Part shown: piece by piece, positions 62,303-64,000 of the stretch | Layout: each line of letters opens with the position of its first letter | Position numbering within the stretch: position 1 is the first letter of the stretch | NCBI RefSeq assembly: GCF_025499605.1 | Contig: NZ_JAFMVC010000013.1 | Location: 62,001-126,000, forward strand | Source: Carboxylicivirga litoralis | GTDB taxonomy: Bacteria; Bacteroidota; Bacteroidia; Bacteroidales; Marinilabiliaceae | DNA: 64,000 nucleotides | Direction of reading: 5' to 3' | Made by a program: the position numbers and the translations under genes | The notes under the pieces: model-generated | Databases searched by the model: none | Told to the model about the DNA's origin: nothing | What the model saw: the letters and a program-made list of their open reading frames with translations, nothing else

Positions 62303-64000
62303 ATGAAAAGAACACTTGCCTTTTTGCTATTTACCATAGCAAGCACTCATCTATTTGCAGAAAAAGCACCTATCAAATTTGGAAAAGTAAGTAAAGAAGA
62401 GCTCGAAATGACCATTTATGAGCCAGACACGTCGGCTGCTGCTGTTGTGCTATGTAAATATGGCCATTTTATTGCGAGCGATTTTAAGTTTACACGCATC
62501 GAACGCATCAAAGTATTAAAAAAATCAGGAACCCGATATGCTGAATTTGTTCTTCCTGGAAGAGAAGACGATACATTTAGAGGGCGCACTTACAATTTGG
62601 TTGATGGAGAGATTGTAGTTGATAAGCTAAAGCGCGAATCGGTATTTAAAGAGCGTGTAACTGATAATTACTACCGTTATAGAATTGCATTGCCAAATGT
62701 AAAAGTTGGGAGCGTTTTCGAAATTGAATTTTCATCCCTTGGAATACCAACAGAATGGACTTTCCAACGTTCAATTCCTATCAAATGGTGCGAGCTAAGG
62801 TTAGAGCAATCAAGCTACGTTGATTATCGAAAAAGAATGGTTGGTTATGAGCCACTTGATATCACCGATGGCAACCGCTTTGTTGCGAAAGACATGCCGG
62901 CCTTTAAGTCAGAAGCCTATATGACCTCCAGAGACAACTACATAACCAAGTTCGAATTTGACTTGCTTAGTGTAAGTTATCCAGGTTATTACAAATCATA
63001 TACTACTTCTTGGGAATCTGTTAATGACCGTTTGATGGATCATGAGTACTTTGGCGGAACATTGAGAAATGGCGCAGCTTATATAAATGACATTGCCAAG
63101 CAAATTGAAGCTAAAAACCTTCCTCCTCTCGAACGGGCAAAAGCAGCTTTTGAAGCCATTAAAACGGTAAAATGGAATGAAGAAAGCTGGATTTTTACGA
63201 CAGCTAATACTCTTAACAAGCCATTCAAAGAAAAAGTAGGAAATAGCACCGACATTAATTTTATGTTGTTGCACCTATTTAAAAAACTAGATATTGAAGC
63301 CAATCCGGTCGTGATCAGTACACGCAGCAATGGATTATTAAGCCCATTTTATCCAAGCTACGAAAAGCTTGATTATACCATGGCCTGTGCCACCATTGAT
63401 GGTAAAGATTATTTATTGGACGCCACTGAAAAAGAACTTGTTTTTGGCATGTTGCCCTTGCGATGTCTCAATCAACAAGGAAGAGTTGTAACCAACCAGA
63501 AAGGAAAGTGGGTTGAAATTAAACCTATTTTCAGAGAACAGGAAACAACTATGTTGAACCTTGAACTGGATGAAGATTTTAACCTAAAAGGACAAATTAA
63601 CTATAACCGACATGGCTATGCAGGTTATGATTTCAGGAAAGACTATAAAGAATTTGCTGGGGAAGAGGAGTTCCTTACTTCATTGGAGTCAAAACACAAT
63701 GGTCTTATCGTTAAAAATTTCTCTATAACCAATTTAGATAGTATCAACAAACCGCTTCAGGACTCATATGAGATTCAATTAAAAAATTCGGTTGAACACA
63801 TCAATGACATGGTACTGCTAAACCCATTCTTAATCGAAAAGATTGCTAAAAACCCTTTTAAACTTGAAGAGCGAAAGTACCCGGTTGATTTTGCCTATTG
63901 TCGAAATAAGTATCTTATTTCTAACATCATAATACCAGATGGATACACCATAGCCGAAGTGCCAAAGCCAATTAAAGTGGTCACTCCTGATAAGTCATTA
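62303..64000 (+). CDS. DUF3857/transglutaminase-like exported protein, cut by window edge
   Basis: Translating from the ATG at 62303 gives 566 codons open to the window edge. A signal peptide (about residues 1-19) is followed by a DUF3857 domain (to about 260) and a transglutaminase-like region. Around residue 313, where active members have a Cys in a CKDKA-type motif, this one reads GNSTDINFMLLHLF, so the nucleophile seems missing. Bacteroidota often have such inactive copies. Function unknown; the C-terminal DUF3858-like part starts near residue 470. Confidence 0.8.
   Translation, partial: MKRTLAFLLFTIASTHLFAEKAPIKFGKVSKEELEMTIYEPDTSAAAVVLCKYGHFIASDFKFTRIERIKVLKKSGTRYAEFVLPGREDDTFRGRTYNLVDGEIVVDKLKRESVFKERVTDNYYRYRIALPNVKVGSVFEIEFSSLGIPTEWTFQRSIPIKWCELRLEQSSYVDYRKRMVGYEPLDITDGNRFVAKDMPAFKSEAYMTSRDNYITKFEFDLLSVSYPGYYKSYTTSWESVNDRLMDHEYFGGTLRNGAAYINDIAKQIEAKNLPPLERAKAAFEAIKTVKWNEESWIFTTANTLNKPFKEKVGNSTDINFMLLHLFKKLDIEANPVVISTRSNGLLSPFYPSYEKLDYTMACATIDGKDYLLDATEKELVFGMLPLRCLNQQGRVVTNQKGKWVEIKPIFREQETTMLNLELDEDFNLKGQINYNRHGYAGYDFRKDYKEFAGEEEFLTSLESKHNGLIVKNFSITNLDSINKPLQDSYEIQLKNSVEHINDMVLLNPFLIEKIAKNPFKLEERKYPVDFAYCRNKYLISNIIIPDGYTIAEVPKPIKVVTPDKSL

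Noticed and set aside
62996-63330. Two minus-strand frames at the window end
   Set aside because: Both are antisense to the signal-peptide-bearing DUF3857 gene, which reads through to the edge without a stop.
1-64000. tRNA, rRNA, insertion sequences and prophage genes
   Set aside because: I looked for T-loop-like and rRNA sequences in the intergenic gaps and for transposase, integrase or phage proteins among the reading frames, and found none by eye; a covariance-model search would be needed to exclude small RNAs.

Overview
The window reads as a chromosomal segment of a Bacteroidota bacterium. The evidence is gliding/type IX secretion genes (gldF, gldG and a PorE-like TPR/beta-propeller/OmpA protein), a TonB receptor with an N-terminal carboxypeptidase-regulatory domain, a NagB/PIG-L fusion, menaquinone genes, few Shine-Dalgarno sequences, and several TAnnTTTG -7 boxes. 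The flavodiiron protein, indolepyruvate oxidoreductase and menaquinone genes fit an anaerobic or facultative member, possibly Marinilabiliales-like; that placement is inference. I see no rRNA, tRNA, insertion sequence or CRISPR array.

Layout. 1-11.8 kb is mostly minus strand: a cut-off GH20 hexosaminidase, a DUF819 permease, a WalJ-type hydrolase, a free-standing B3/B4 domain protein, a cyclase, iorA-iorB, YjbQ and a 2-hydroxyacid dehydrogenase. A plus-strand group (HAD phosphatase, GreA-like protein, LRR protein) interrupts it. At 12-12.7 kb a Fic protein faces a 55-aa reading frame that looks like its antitoxin. 12.9-19.8 kb is plus strand: TonB receptor, response regulator/phosphatase, then queC-queE-(four-helix-bundle protein)-queF for preQ1 and queuosine. 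19.9-28.5 kb holds OsmC/SulP, a phosphoesterase, ppk1-sixA, AlaX, mnmA and dnaN. 28.7-33.4 kb is the minus-strand cluster surE-(small membrane protein)-lpxB-gldF-gldG. pheT follows on plus. 36-41 kb carries secreted proteins, an isochorismatase-like enzyme, a C1 peptidase and a DUF4091 lipoprotein. 41.3-44.3 kb is menA-menC-menE. 45-52 kb is plus strand: chemoreceptor, murB, mltG, a TetR-like protein, a SPOR lipoprotein and a flavodiiron protein. 52-60 kb holds NagB/PIG-L, a decayed GH3/beta-lactamase fusion, a lone receiver, the PorE-like protein and PlsC. The end has a ferredoxin-nitroreductase, a YkgJ-like protein, SfsA and a cut-off DUF3857 protein.

Most interesting signals. (1) A tail-to-tail Fic/antitoxin pair whose small partner carries the (S/T)xxxE(G/N) inhibition motif. 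(2) A structured leader before queC that resembles a preQ1-I aptamer, runs into a Shine-Dalgarno/ATG for a six-codon reading frame, and can refold into a long alternative hairpin. (3) That six-codon frame contains CAT and AAT, two of the codons read by queuosine-modified tRNAs. (4) A heptamer repeat plus a four-helix-bundle gene inserted between queE and queF. (5) A duplicated intergenic element around the 1956-2744 gene.
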